DNA from: an uncultured Flavobacteriaceae bacterium
GTDB lineage: Bacteria; Bacteroidota; Bacteroidia; Flavobacteriales; Flavobacteriaceae
Assembly (NCBI GenBank): GCA_947493535.1
Contig: CANLRK010000006.1
Coordinates: forward strand, 62,001-126,000
DNA length: 64,000 nucleotides
Direction: 5' to 3'
Part shown: piece after piece, positions 9,360 through 17,380 of the stretch
Layout of the letters: every line of letters begins with the position of its first letter
How positions within the stretch are numbered: the first letter of the stretch is position 1
Program-made: the position numbers and the translations under genes
The notes under the pieces: generated by a model
Seen by the model: the letters and a program-made list of their open reading frames with translations, nothing else
Database searches by the model: none
What the model was told of the DNA's origin: nothing

Positions 9360-10124
9360 ATGCAACAACAAGAGTTAAAAGATTTTCTTGATCAAAAAGT
9401 ACTTCAGTATAATACTCCTCAATTTATTAAAGATGATCCTATACAAATTCCTCATTCATTTCAACTAAAGGAAGATATAGAAATAGCTGGGTTTTTAGCC
9501 GCAACTATTGCTTGGGGAAATCGTAAAATGATTCTCAAAAATGCAAAACGTATGATGGATTTATTGGGTAATTCACCATATGACTTTGTAATGAATCATA
9601 AAGAACATCATTTAGAACAGTTAGAAGGTTTTGTTCACCGAACATTTAATTCAATAGATTTTGTTTTTTTCATAAAGGCCTTACAGCATATATATAATAA
9701 TCACAAGGGGTTAGAAGCTATTTTTACCTCCTATGCTACCGAGGAATCATTACAACCTGCTATACATCAATTTAAAAATATTTTCTTTGAAATACCACAC
9801 CCTTCGCGAACTACCAAACACGTATCAGACCCATTTAAGGGTTCTGCGGCCAAGAAAATTAATATGTGGCTAAGATGGTTAATTCGTGACGATAATGCTG
9901 GTGTGGACTTTGGCATTTGGAAAAATATTTCACCCTCAATACTTTCTTGCCCACTAGACGTCCATTCTGGTAATGTAGCTCGTAAATTAGGAATTTTAAC
10001 TCGAAAACAAAACGATGCAAAAGCCTTAATTGAACTTGATACTAATTTACGTAAATTAGACCCTTCAGACCCTACAAAATATGACTTTGCCTTATTTGGC
10101 TTAGGTGTTTTTGAGAAATTTTAA
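9360..10124 (+). CDS. TIGR02757 family protein
   Basis: Conserved protein of 254 residues in the TIGR02757 (DUF2400) family, with no known function. Family features visible are EIAGFLAATIAWGNRKMILKNAKRM near the N-terminus, HRTFNSIDFVFFIKALQHIY in the middle, and KINMWLRWLIRDDNAGVDFGIW with SCPLDVHSGNVARKLGILTRK toward the C-terminus. The last part resembles DNA-glycosylase-like HhH proteins, so a nucleic-acid role is possible but unproven. I take the ATG at 9360, four bases after the lolD stop; an upstream ATG at 9336 would overlap lolD by 20 bases. Confidence 0.8.
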   Translation: MQQQELKDFLDQKVLQYNTPQFIKDDPIQIPHSFQLKEDIEIAGFLAATIAWGNRKMILKNAKRMMDLLGNSPYDFVMNHKEHHLEQLEGFVHRTFNSIDFVFFIKALQHIYNNHKGLEAIFTSYATEESLQPAIHQFKNIFFEIPHPSRTTKHVSDPFKGSAAKKINMWLRWLIRDDNAGVDFGIWKNISPSILSCPLDVHSGNVARKLGILTRKQNDAKALIELDTNLRKLDPSDPTKYDFALFGLGVFEKF

Positions 10125-10173
10125 CCCTCACTAATCACCAAAATTAGTTACATAAAATACCTAAAAACAACTA

Positions 10174-10290
10174 TTTCAAAACATCTAATTGTTTCGTAAC
10201 TTTACACTACTTACATAAGTAAAATTATGGAAGTTAGTAAGTTTTTTTGGGGTGAAAATATCTGTTAGTTTTACTAACAGATATTTTTGT
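10174..10290 (+). ncRNA. Candidate short leader or small RNA with terminator hairpin and 13-codon ORF
   Basis: The 306-base gap before the BatA gene holds a compact unit. A weak promoter is TTTC (10174-10177), 19 bases, TAACTTTA (10197-10204). A 13-codon ORF follows, ATG 10227 to TAG 10266-10268, peptide MEVSKFFWGENIC. A perfect 12-bp hairpin ATATCTGTTAGT / ACTAACAGATAT (10258-10284) with T5 ends it. The stop codon lies in the left arm of the hairpin. GTTAGT of the left arm is repeated at 10233-10238 and could pair with ACTAAC instead, giving two exclusive folds. It may be a small RNA or an attenuator for the downstream operon. No family recognised. Confidence 0.4.
10258..10290 (+). terminator. 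Strong hairpin terminator upstream of the BatA-domain gene
   Basis: Perfect 12-bp stem (10258-10269 with 10273-10284), 3-base loop, then TTTTTGTTT. It could end the TIGR02757 transcript or the short leader unit at 10205-10290. Confidence 0.8.
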
Positions 10291-10430
10291 TTAAAACATA
10301 TTTTTTTCTCAAAAAAATTATTAGTCAGTTACTCGCCCAAATACTACAATTAAGCATCATTTCTTTATTTACAGTAAAAACAAACAAGTATGCCATAAAT
10401 AAATTTTAAATGATATATTTGAGTAGTATA

Positions 10431-12353
10431 ATGCAATTTAACAACCCTAACATATTATATGCCTTAGCAGCACTAGTTATTCCTATTGTTGTGCATCTTT
10501 TTCAATTACGAAAGTTTCAAAAAACTTCGTTTACTAATGTTAAGTTCTTAAAAGAAATTAGTGTTGAAACCCGAAAAAGTTCACAGCTTAAAAAATGGCT
10601 TATTTTATGTTGCCGTTTGTTAATTTTTACTTGTATTATTTTTGCCTTTTCTGAACCTTATCTTACCCACAAAAAAACAACAAATAGAACAACAGAAACT
10701 GTATTATACATAGATAATTCTTTTAGTAATAAAATGAAGGGGGCCAAAGGAGAACTTTTAAAGGTAAAAATTCAAGAAGTTTTAGAACACTTTCCTTTAC
10801 ATGAAAAAATAACAGTCCTTACCAACACTAAAACATATACAAAAAAAACATTAGATGAATTAAACCAAGAGCTTATAGCCATTGATTATTCACCTACTCA
10901 ATTAAGTTATAAAACCGTTGCGCTTAAAGCTGAAAAACTTTTTAGTAAAAATAACAACACTGAAAAACATTTTATTTACCTATCTGACTTTCAAAAGAAC
11001 AACGCAATAGACACAAGTTTTTTCAGTAAAAACTATAAAACTACTTTACTACAATCTTCTCCAGTTTCTAAAAGTAATATTAGCATTGATAGCGCTTATT
11101 TTTCAAGTGAACATGCAAATAATAATAAATTAAATGTAGTTGTTAGACAACAACACAACTCACTTAAAACTGTACCTATTTCTGTGTATAATAATGATAG
11201 CTTGGTTAGCAAAACATCAGTAGTTTTAAAAAAAGTAACAAATACTATTGCTCTAAATTTAGGGACAGAAACCAATTTAAATATTAAAATTCAATTAACC
11301 TACCCTAAAAACACTCTAGGTAATACATTATATATTAATAAACAGAAGCCTAGAAAACAAAATGTTTTAGCAATAGGTAGTCGCGAAAACAACTTGTTTT
11401 TAACAAAAATTTACACTCAAAATGAGTTTAATTTTTCTCAAAACACTATAAACAATATTGATTATAGTCTAATCAATCAACAGCACCTCATTATTCTAAA
11501 CGAATTAGAATTACTTCCTGTAAACTTAATAAGAAACATTATCAGTTTTTCCAAAAACGGAGGAACCGTTATATGTATACCCTCACAAAAAATTGACATT
11601 TCCAATTACAATACATTGACTCCTGTTTTCCACCAGCCAAATGCTTTTGAAAGTCGATTAACTAAAATCAATTATGCTCACCCTCTATTTTCTGGTGTTT
11701 TCGAAAAACAAGTAGATCACTTTCAATACCCTACAATTAAAACACATTATACACTTAAACAATACCAAACTGTATTGCTAAGTTTAGAAAACCAAAACCC
11801 ATTTCTTGTAAAGAAAAACTCTTTTTATATTTTTTCATCAGCATTAAACAATCAAAATTCTAATTTCAAGCAAGCTCCTCTTATAGTGCCTATCTTATAT
11901 AATATTGCTAAAAACAGCTTAAAAAGCTCCGTAAATTATTATCATATAGGAAAGGAAAATATCATCGATATTCCTCTAACACTTTCAAAAGATGAAGTGG
12001 TTAGTTTACATCGTCAAACAGAAAGCTTTATTCCTTTACAACAGGTTAAAAAAAATACTGTACGAATTCAAACAAACGAAACCCCAAGTAGTGCAGGATT
12101 TTACCGTATAAAAACACCTAGAGCAAACACGCCTCATTGGCTAGCTTTCAATTATGACAACTCAGAAAATTTAATGACCTATCATAATATAAAATCTTAT
12201 GAAAATCAACACATAAAAGCTAGCAATTCTTTACACAACACCATAAACGAAATAATTTCTAGTAACGATGTAGCAGCACTTTGGAAATGGTTTGTTATTT
12301 TTGCCTTATTATTTTTGTTCATCGAATTACTCATTTTAAAATATTTTAAATGA
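10431..12353 (+). CDS. BatA-domain membrane protein
   Basis: Inner-membrane protein of 640 residues. The N-terminus MQFNNPNILYALAALVIPIVVHLFQLRKFQKTSFTNVKFL is the BatA/aerotolerance N-terminal domain. It has one membrane helix, a Lys/Arg-rich bend and a second helix (WLILCCRLLIFTCIIFAFS, about residues 55-75). A von Willebrand-like/glutamine-amidotransferase-like periplasmic part follows, and a last helix lies at the C-terminus (WKWFVIFALLFLFIELLIL). In Bacteroidota such proteins are conserved but uncharacterised. The start at 10431 is preferred to an in-frame ATG at 10410. It overlaps the next gene by four bases (ATGA), so the two are translationally coupled. Confidence 0.82.
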   Translation: MQFNNPNILYALAALVIPIVVHLFQLRKFQKTSFTNVKFLKEISVETRKSSQLKKWLILCCRLLIFTCIIFAFSEPYLTHKKTTNRTTETVLYIDNSFSNKMKGAKGELLKVKIQEVLEHFPLHEKITVLTNTKTYTKKTLDELNQELIAIDYSPTQLSYKTVALKAEKLFSKNNNTEKHFIYLSDFQKNNAIDTSFFSKNYKTTLLQSSPVSKSNISIDSAYFSSEHANNNKLNVVVRQQHNSLKTVPISVYNNDSLVSKTSVVLKKVTNTIALNLGTETNLNIKIQLTYPKNTLGNTLYINKQKPRKQNVLAIGSRENNLFLTKIYTQNEFNFSQNTINNIDYSLINQQHLIILNELELLPVNLIRNIISFSKNGGTVICIPSQKIDISNYNTLTPVFHQPNAFESRLTKINYAHPLFSGVFEKQVDHFQYPTIKTHYTLKQYQTVLLSLENQNPFLVKKNSFYIFSSALNNQNSNFKQAPLIVPILYNIAKNSLKSSVNYYHIGKENIIDIPLTLSKDEVVSLHRQTESFIPLQQVKKNTVRIQTNETPSSAGFYRIKTPRANTPHWLAFNYDNSENLMTYHNIKSYENQHIKASNSLHNTINEIISSNDVAALWKWFVIFALLFLFIELLILKYFK

Positions 12354-13600
12354 CTATCCTGATTAAATCAGCAACAATTCTGGATGAATCCAGCCCTTAC
12401 CACAACAAAACAAAAGATATTCTTATTGAAAACGGTGTTATTTCTAAAATAGAAGACACCATAACAAATACTAAAGCTACAAAAGTTACTTTTGAAAACT
12501 TGCATATTTCTCAAGGTTGGTTTGATAGCTCGGTATGCTTTGGTGAGCCAGGTTTTGAAGAAAGAGAAACGATTACTAACGGATTGAAAACTGCAGGATT
12601 AAGTGGTTTTACAAATATTGCAATTAACCCAAATACAAATCCGGTTATTGACAATAACGCTACCGTTACTTTTATAAAAAACAAAGCTTTACAAAACGCT
12701 GTAACTGTTCATCCTATTGGCGCATTAACCAAAGAAGCTAAAGGGGTAGATTTAGCTGAGTTATACGACATGCAACAAGCCGGAGCTGTTGCTTTTGGTG
12801 ATTATCAATCAGCAATAGAAAACCCTAACATGCTAAAAATAGCACTACAGTATGCACAAAACTTTGATGGTTTAATACTCTCTTATCCTCAAGAAAATAA
12901 AATTGCAGGAAAAGGAATTGTTAACGAAGAAGAAACTTCCACAACCCTAGGTCTTAAAGGTATTCCTAATTTAGCTGAAGAACTGCAAGTATCTCGTGAT
13001 TTATTTTTGTTAGAATATACTAACGGAAAACTTCATATACCTACTATTTCTACTAGTAAATCAGTAGCACTTATTCGAGAGGCCAAAACAAAAGGGTTAA
13101 ATGTAAGTTGTTCCGTAGCAATTACAAACCTTGTCTTAACAGACGATGTCCTTTCTAGTTTTGACACTAATTTTAAACTTGCTCCACCATTAAGGACTGC
13201 TGAAGACAGAAAAGCACTATTAGAAGGATTGCAAGATGGAACTATTGATTATGTTACAAGTAATCATACACCAATTGACATAGAGTTTAAAAATATAGAA
13301 TTTGATCATGCTCAAAACGGAAGTATTGGTTTAGAATCTATATTCGGAGCCTTAAACAGTATTTTACCTACAAGTCAAGTTATTACTATTTTAACACAAA
13401 AGAAAGAGCGCTTTGGTGTGCCGCAAGCAAATATTCAAGAAGGACAGCGCGCTTGCATAACTCTTTTTGAACCAGATACAACTTATCAATTTTCTAAAAA
13501 CCACATACACTCTAGTTCTAAAAACGCAGCTTTTTTAGGAAGCACTTTAAAAGGAAAAGCTATAGGAATTATTAACAACAACCAGTTCATACTTAACTAA
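12350..13600 (+). CDS. Dihydroorotase-family protein lacking metal ligands (probable pseudoenzyme)
   Basis: Cyclic amidohydrolase fold of the dihydroorotase family, 416 residues. The overall family pattern is clear: WFDSSVCFGEPGFEERETI, LGLKGIPNLAEE, LAPPLRTAEDRKALLEGL. The metal ligands are not. The usual D-x-H-x-H is D59-S-S-V-C, the H-C-E segment is SYPQENK, the second-shell HxxH is HIPT, and the catalytic TDHAPH is SNHTPI. An inactive PyrC' subunit is known in other bacteria as a partner of aspartate carbamoyltransferase, and this protein may play such a structural role. The overlap with the BatA gene is conserved-looking coupling of unknown meaning. Confidence 0.8.
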   Translation: MTILIKSATILDESSPYHNKTKDILIENGVISKIEDTITNTKATKVTFENLHISQGWFDSSVCFGEPGFEERETITNGLKTAGLSGFTNIAINPNTNPVIDNNATVTFIKNKALQNAVTVHPIGALTKEAKGVDLAELYDMQQAGAVAFGDYQSAIENPNMLKIALQYAQNFDGLILSYPQENKIAGKGIVNEEETSTTLGLKGIPNLAEELQVSRDLFLLEYTNGKLHIPTISTSKSVALIREAKTKGLNVSCSVAITNLVLTDDVLSSFDTNFKLAPPLRTAEDRKALLEGLQDGTIDYVTSNHTPIDIEFKNIEFDHAQNGSIGLESIFGALNSILPTSQVITILTQKKERFGVPQANIQEGQRACITLFEPDTTYQFSKNHIHSSSKNAAFLGSTLKGKAIGIINNNQFILN

Positions 13601-13601
13601 A

Positions 13602-13940
13602 ATGACTACCGCAAAAAACAAAGGAAAAACAGCAGCTATAGTTGCCTACATAACTATTTTCGGAACCATTGCTGCTTTTTTTATCAACTATGATGAAAAG
13701 AGCGATTATGCCTATTTTCATATCCGACAAGCTATGGGCTTATTTGCTACATTCTTTTTAATTTCAATTTTTGTAGGCTATTTTAATAGTATAATGATTT
13801 CATCGTCTTTTTATATATTTTTTAGCGTATTATGGTTTTACGGTTTCTTAAGCGCTTTGAACAACAGCACCAAACCTGTACCATTAGTAGGTGAATTTTA
13901 TCAAAATTTATTTAAAATGGTAGGGCAAAACAATAACTAA
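13602..13940 (+). CDS. DUF4870/Tic20-like small membrane protein
   Basis: Integral membrane protein of 112 residues with three predicted helices (about residues 10-30, 45-65 and 68-88). The FHIRQAMGL segment after the first helix is the recurrent H-x-R-Q-A-x-G motif of DUF4870/Tic20-like proteins, which are often annotated as import components. It starts one base after the dihydroorotase homologue ends, so it is probably the third gene of the BatA operon. Its function is not known. Confidence 0.7.
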   Translation: MTTAKNKGKTAAIVAYITIFGTIAAFFINYDEKSDYAYFHIRQAMGLFATFFLISIFVGYFNSIMISSSFYIFFSVLWFYGFLSALNNSTKPVPLVGEFYQNLFKMVGQNNN

Positions 13941-13972
13941 ATAAGTTACTCTTACAACTCAAACAAATAACA

Positions 13973-14629
13973 ATGGCGAAATCATTAGCACTTTATCACT
14001 TAACAAAACCTGCAAAAACAAGTCAAGAAAAAGCTCCTTTAATAATATTGCTACATGGATATGGGAGTAATGAAGAGGATTTATTTTCTTTTGCTAGTGA
14101 ATTACCTGACACTTATTTTATTGTTTCAGCTAGAGCTCCATACAACTTACAACCTTTTGGCCATAGCTGGTATGATATACATTTCACCGCTGATAACGAA
14201 AAATTTTCTAACGATGAGCAAGCTAAAACATCAAGAGATGTAATAGCTACTTTTATTGACGAGCTGATTGCCAACTACCCTGTAGACGCTAATAATGTTA
14301 CACTAATAGGTTTTAGTCAAGGAACTATTTTAAGCTATGCTGTAGCCTTATCTTACCCAGAAAAAATAAAAAATGTGGTTGCACTAAGTGGCTATTTAAA
14401 TGAAACTATTTTAGTTGATGATTACGCAAGTAAAAATCATGAAAACTTAAATTTCTATATTTCTCATGGTAGTGCCGACCAGGTTATCCCAAATTTTTGG
14501 GCAAATAAAGCTCCTGAATTTTTAACTAATTTAAATATTAAAAATTCCTATCGTGAATTTCCTGTAGGGCATGGTGTTGCTCCTCAAAACTTTTATGAAT
14601 TTAAAAACTGGTTGGCAGAACATATTTAA
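13973..14629 (+). CDS. Alpha/beta hydrolase, phospholipase/carboxylesterase family
   Basis: Cytoplasmic serine esterase of 218 residues, YpfH/lysophospholipase-carboxylesterase type. The oxyanion strand is LIILLHGYGSNEEDLFSFA, the nucleophile elbow is GFSQG (about residues 107-111), the Asp is in HGSADQVIP and the catalytic His is in FPVGHGVAP. All three catalytic residues are present and the length is typical. It has no signal peptide. It lies 32 bases after the DUF4870-like gene, perhaps in the same operon, and overlaps the convergent ydeI-like gene by four bases. Substrate unknown. Confidence 0.85.
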   Translation: MAKSLALYHLTKPAKTSQEKAPLIILLHGYGSNEEDLFSFASELPDTYFIVSARAPYNLQPFGHSWYDIHFTADNEKFSNDEQAKTSRDVIATFIDELIANYPVDANNVTLIGFSQGTILSYAVALSYPEKIKNVVALSGYLNETILVDDYASKNHENLNFYISHGSADQVIPNFWANKAPEFLTNLNIKNSYREFPVGHGVAPQNFYEFKNWLAEHI

Positions 14630-15195
14630 TTTCGGGTTTTTATATTTGCTGCGCAAAGCCTAATTATTTCATTAATTCTTTTTTCGCGCGTTGTAACCCG
14701 TTTTGCAGAATTTAACCAATATAAATACCCTTTTTTATAGCTTTTACTAAATGCTTGATAGTTTACATAGGCTAATTTATTACTCATAAAAGCTTGTTGT
14801 AAATCATCAGGGATAATTAAGTCTTCAACGGCATCTAAAGCAATCCATGAACCATCTTTTTTAGCTGCTTCAATCTTTTTTAAACCACTTTCATGTATCA
14901 ATTTTTCCAAAAGTAATTCTTCTATATGCGTTTTATTTAATTTACTCCACACACTTTTGGGTTTACGTGGAGTAAATAATTGCCGCCTACATTCATCGTC
15001 TATCCGTTTTACTGTAGAGTCAATCCACCCAAAACACAAAGCTACACGAACAGCCTCTTCCCAACGCATTGACTGTTTTTCACTGCTCACTTTATAAAAA
15101 ATAAGATAAACACCTTTTGATGTGTTATGATGTTCCAATAACCACTTACGCCATTCAATATCATTCTTAAAATAATGCTCTTCTAAAGTACACAT
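14626..15195 (-). CDS. YdeI/OmpD-associated family protein
   Basis: Protein of 189 residues in the YdeI/OmpD-associated (bacteriocin-protection-like) family. Visible features are the N-terminal KGVYLIFYKV, the central VALCFGWIDSTVKRIDDE and FTPRKPKSVWSKLNKTHIE segments, and the C-terminal YWLNSAKRVTTREKRINEI. These repeat the family order. The molecular function is unknown. It is two bases from the XRE regulator gene upstream, so they are very probably one operon. The stop overlaps the convergent esterase stop. Confidence 0.8.
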   Translation of the reverse strand: MCTLEEHYFKNDIEWRKWLLEHHNTSKGVYLIFYKVSSEKQSMRWEEAVRVALCFGWIDSTVKRIDDECRRQLFTPRKPKSVWSKLNKTHIEELLLEKLIHESGLKKIEAAKKDGSWIALDAVEDLIIPDDLQQAFMSNKLAYVNYQAFSKSYKKGYLYWLNSAKRVTTREKRINEIIRLCAANIKTRN

Positions 15196-15197
15196 AG

Positions 15198-15767
15198 CTA
15201 ATTGCGTATAATTTTTAAGTAGTTAAACTTTATGTATAGCGGAGCAGTATTCCCGTTATAAGTTTTAATAGCAAATACTATTGGCATAATAATATTTAAA
15301 ATAAATATGATAACTACGCTATATAAAAACAAACTAAAACTGGTATGTGATAATTTACCTAAAACACCTATAATCATTACTGCAAAATATAACACCGACC
15401 ATAGTATTTGAAAATTAAGCAAGTTTGCGCCTATCTTTTCTAAACCTACAATTTTATCCTTATTAGTTAACCATAAAATCAAGGGTACTATTATGTTTCC
15501 TAAAGGAAGTATAATAAAAACCAAAACTGATAAATGAAAAAGGACTAAAAAAGTTCTGTCTTGATGTTTTCCGTATTCAAAAAAATACTCTACATTAATT
15601 TCCAAGGCTTCACAAATTAAGCGAACTGTTTTACCGCTAGGCGAATTTTCATTATTCTCTATACGCTGTATTGTTCTCAAATTTACTTTAGCGCGCTCTG
15701 CAAGTTCTTCTTGTGACCATCCTTTTTTAAGCCTAATTTCTTTGAGTTTTTTACCTGTCTCTTTCAT
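15198..15767 (-). CDS. Membrane-tethered XRE-family regulator (HTH plus DUF4870-like helices)
   Basis: A 189-residue fusion. Residues 1-65 are a Cro/C1-type helix-turn-helix (LKEIRLKKGWSQEELAERAKVNLRTIQRIENNENSPS). Residues 70-175 hold four hydrophobic helices with a DUF4870-like pattern. The design suggests a DNA-binding domain held at the inner membrane, perhaps sensing membrane state. Such fusions are common in Flavobacteriaceae. It is followed two bases later by ydeI, which may be its regulatory target or simply its operon partner. Confidence 0.8.
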   Translation of the reverse strand: MKETGKKLKEIRLKKGWSQEELAERAKVNLRTIQRIENNENSPSGKTVRLICEALEINVEYFFEYGKHQDRTFLVLFHLSVLVFIILPLGNIIVPLILWLTNKDKIVGLEKIGANLLNFQILWSVLYFAVMIIGVLGKLSHTSFSLFLYSVVIIFILNIIMPIVFAIKTYNGNTAPLYIKFNYLKIIRN

Positions 15768-15894
15768 GCTAACATTTTTTTACAATTTTGAGGTAAAATT
15801 AAAAGTTATAACAGCTTTTTGATAACGGTTGTTTTACGACATTTTTACGACAATACTGACTTTTAGTAAGTTTAAAGTATATTTTTAATCATAT

Positions 15895-16416
15895 CTAATC
15901 TACAACATCAATAGGATATAAGAACGAATCTTTAGTTTCAAAACTAATGGTCTTATCTTCATTATAGGTACAAGCTACTATAATTTGCCCCCAATACTTA
16001 CCATCGGTAAAATCAGCAATAACCCATTTATGATTTAGCATTTTAATACTATTCAACATTATTCTATCGCCATGCATTGCTGCGTATGGCACTAATGGGT
16101 TACCTCCTTCTTGTGTATTTAAACTAATTAATTGGTCTTGTATATGCGGTATTAATTCTTTATAGTCAATTCCTTCTTTATACAAATGCTCAATAGCATA
16201 AGCATCTTCTTGCAAACTAAATTTACCAAGTTCCATAGCTTCTATTCTTAAATCAGCAATAGTGTCTTGATATTTTTTATCTTGATCGGTATTAAAAACT
16301 CTAAGTTTTTCAATTTTATCCTCATACATTTTCATTTCTCTCTTTGTGTTTACAAAAAGGAATAATAACAATAAGGCTGTTAGTAAGAATAAGTATAAAA
16401 ACAATTGCTTTTTCAT
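15895..16416 (-). CDS. Unknown membrane-anchored protein with coiled coil
   Basis: Protein of 173 residues. One N-terminal membrane helix (about residues 4-22), a Lys/Glu-rich stretch to residue 65 that looks like a coiled coil, and a C-terminal domain of about 90 residues containing MLNHKWVIADFTDGKYWGQ. The last part reads like a small mixed alpha/beta domain, probably periplasmic. I do not recognise the family. It lies 12 bases after the MBL hydrolase gene on the same strand, so they are likely co-transcribed. Confidence 0.6.
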   Translation of the reverse strand: MKKQLFLYLFLLTALLLLFLFVNTKREMKMYEDKIEKLRVFNTDQDKKYQDTIADLRIEAMELGKFSLQEDAYAIEHLYKEGIDYKELIPHIQDQLISLNTQEGGNPLVPYAAMHGDRIMLNSIKMLNHKWVIADFTDGKYWGQIIVACTYNEDKTISFETKDSFLYPIDVVD

Positions 16417-16428
16417 AAAATTTAATTT

Positions 16429-17199
16429 TTAAGGAATAGTTAGAGTTAACATATCGTAAGCCAAAAATACATTTTTTGGTAGTTTTTTTTGCACTTCTTC
16501 ATGAAATCCTAATTCATGACTTAAATGGGTTAGGTAAGCTTTCTTCGGTGCTACATTTTCAATAAAACTCAATGCTTCAGAAAGTGTAAAATGCGAATGA
16601 TGCTCTTGTTCACGCAAAGCATTAATTACAACAACTTTTGCCCCCTTAATTTTAGCAATTTCTTCCTCAGTAATGGTTTTAACATCCGTCATATACACAA
16701 AGTCCTTTATTCGATAACCAAACACCTGAAGCATATTGTGACTTGCATTAATTGGAGTAATTGTAGCAGTGCCAACAGTAAATGGCATATTATTAGTTAC
16801 CTCGTTTAATACTACTGTTGGAGCTCCAGGATACTTATTTTTAGTCTCAAAAATATAAGCGTAGCGCTGTTTTAATGATTCAAAAACTCTTTGATGTCCG
16901 TACAATTGAAAATCTCCTTCTTGCCTAAAATAAAACGGTCGTATATCATCTAATCCAGCAGTATGATCAGAATGTTCATGAGTAAATAAAATTGCATCTA
17001 AATGAGTAGGGTTTTCACGCAGCATTTGCATTCTAAAATCTGGCCCACAATCAATCACTATAATAGTATCATCAACGGTTATCATTACTGATGAGCGTAA
17101 ACGTTTATCTCTTTTATCGTTACTCAAACAAACTGGGTGTTTACTTCCTATTACAGGAATTCCTTGTGATGTACCAGTACCCAAAAATGTAACTTTCAT
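16429..17199 (-). CDS. MBL-fold metallo-hydrolase, PhnP-like
   Basis: Beta-lactamase-fold phosphodiesterase of the PhnP/RNase Z-like group, 256 residues. It starts MKVTFLGTGTSQGIPVIGSKHPVC, a usual PhnP opening, and has the metal-binding THEHSDHTAGLDD motif (about residues 74-86). Further ligands are in INASHNM and LTHLSHELGFHEE, and the Asp in VYMTDVK. All expected ligands are present. The Cys-rich zinc loop of PhnP is reduced. The substrate is probably a cyclic or phosphodiester small molecule. First gene of a two-gene unit with the membrane protein at 15895. Confidence 0.83.
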   Translation of the reverse strand: MKVTFLGTGTSQGIPVIGSKHPVCLSNDKRDKRLRSSVMITVDDTIIVIDCGPDFRMQMLRENPTHLDAILFTHEHSDHTAGLDDIRPFYFRQEGDFQLYGHQRVFESLKQRYAYIFETKNKYPGAPTVVLNEVTNNMPFTVGTATITPINASHNMLQVFGYRIKDFVYMTDVKTITEEEIAKIKGAKVVVINALREQEHHSHFTLSEALSFIENVAPKKAYLTHLSHELGFHEEVQKKLPKNVFLAYDMLTLTIP

Positions 17200-17312
17200 T
17201 TACTTTTAAATAAAAAAATATACGTATATTAATATACCATTAAACAACAGTAAATGTATTAAATTATAAGTAAAAAAGCTTGTTTTCTATGTTGAATAAA
17301 AACATTAAATAT

Positions 17313-17345
17313 TTTGCTTAAAAAGCTAGTTATTTACTATTTTTG
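17313..17345 (+). promoter_or_regulatory. Bacteroidota-type promoter for the 17381 gene
   Basis: TTTG (17313-17316), 21 bases, then TATTTTTG (17338-17345). Both boxes match the group consensus and the distance is inside the usual range. The ATG is 35 bases further on. Confidence 0.6.
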
Positions 17346-17380
17346 TTACTAGACAGTAAGAGAATAAACCTCAATAAAAT

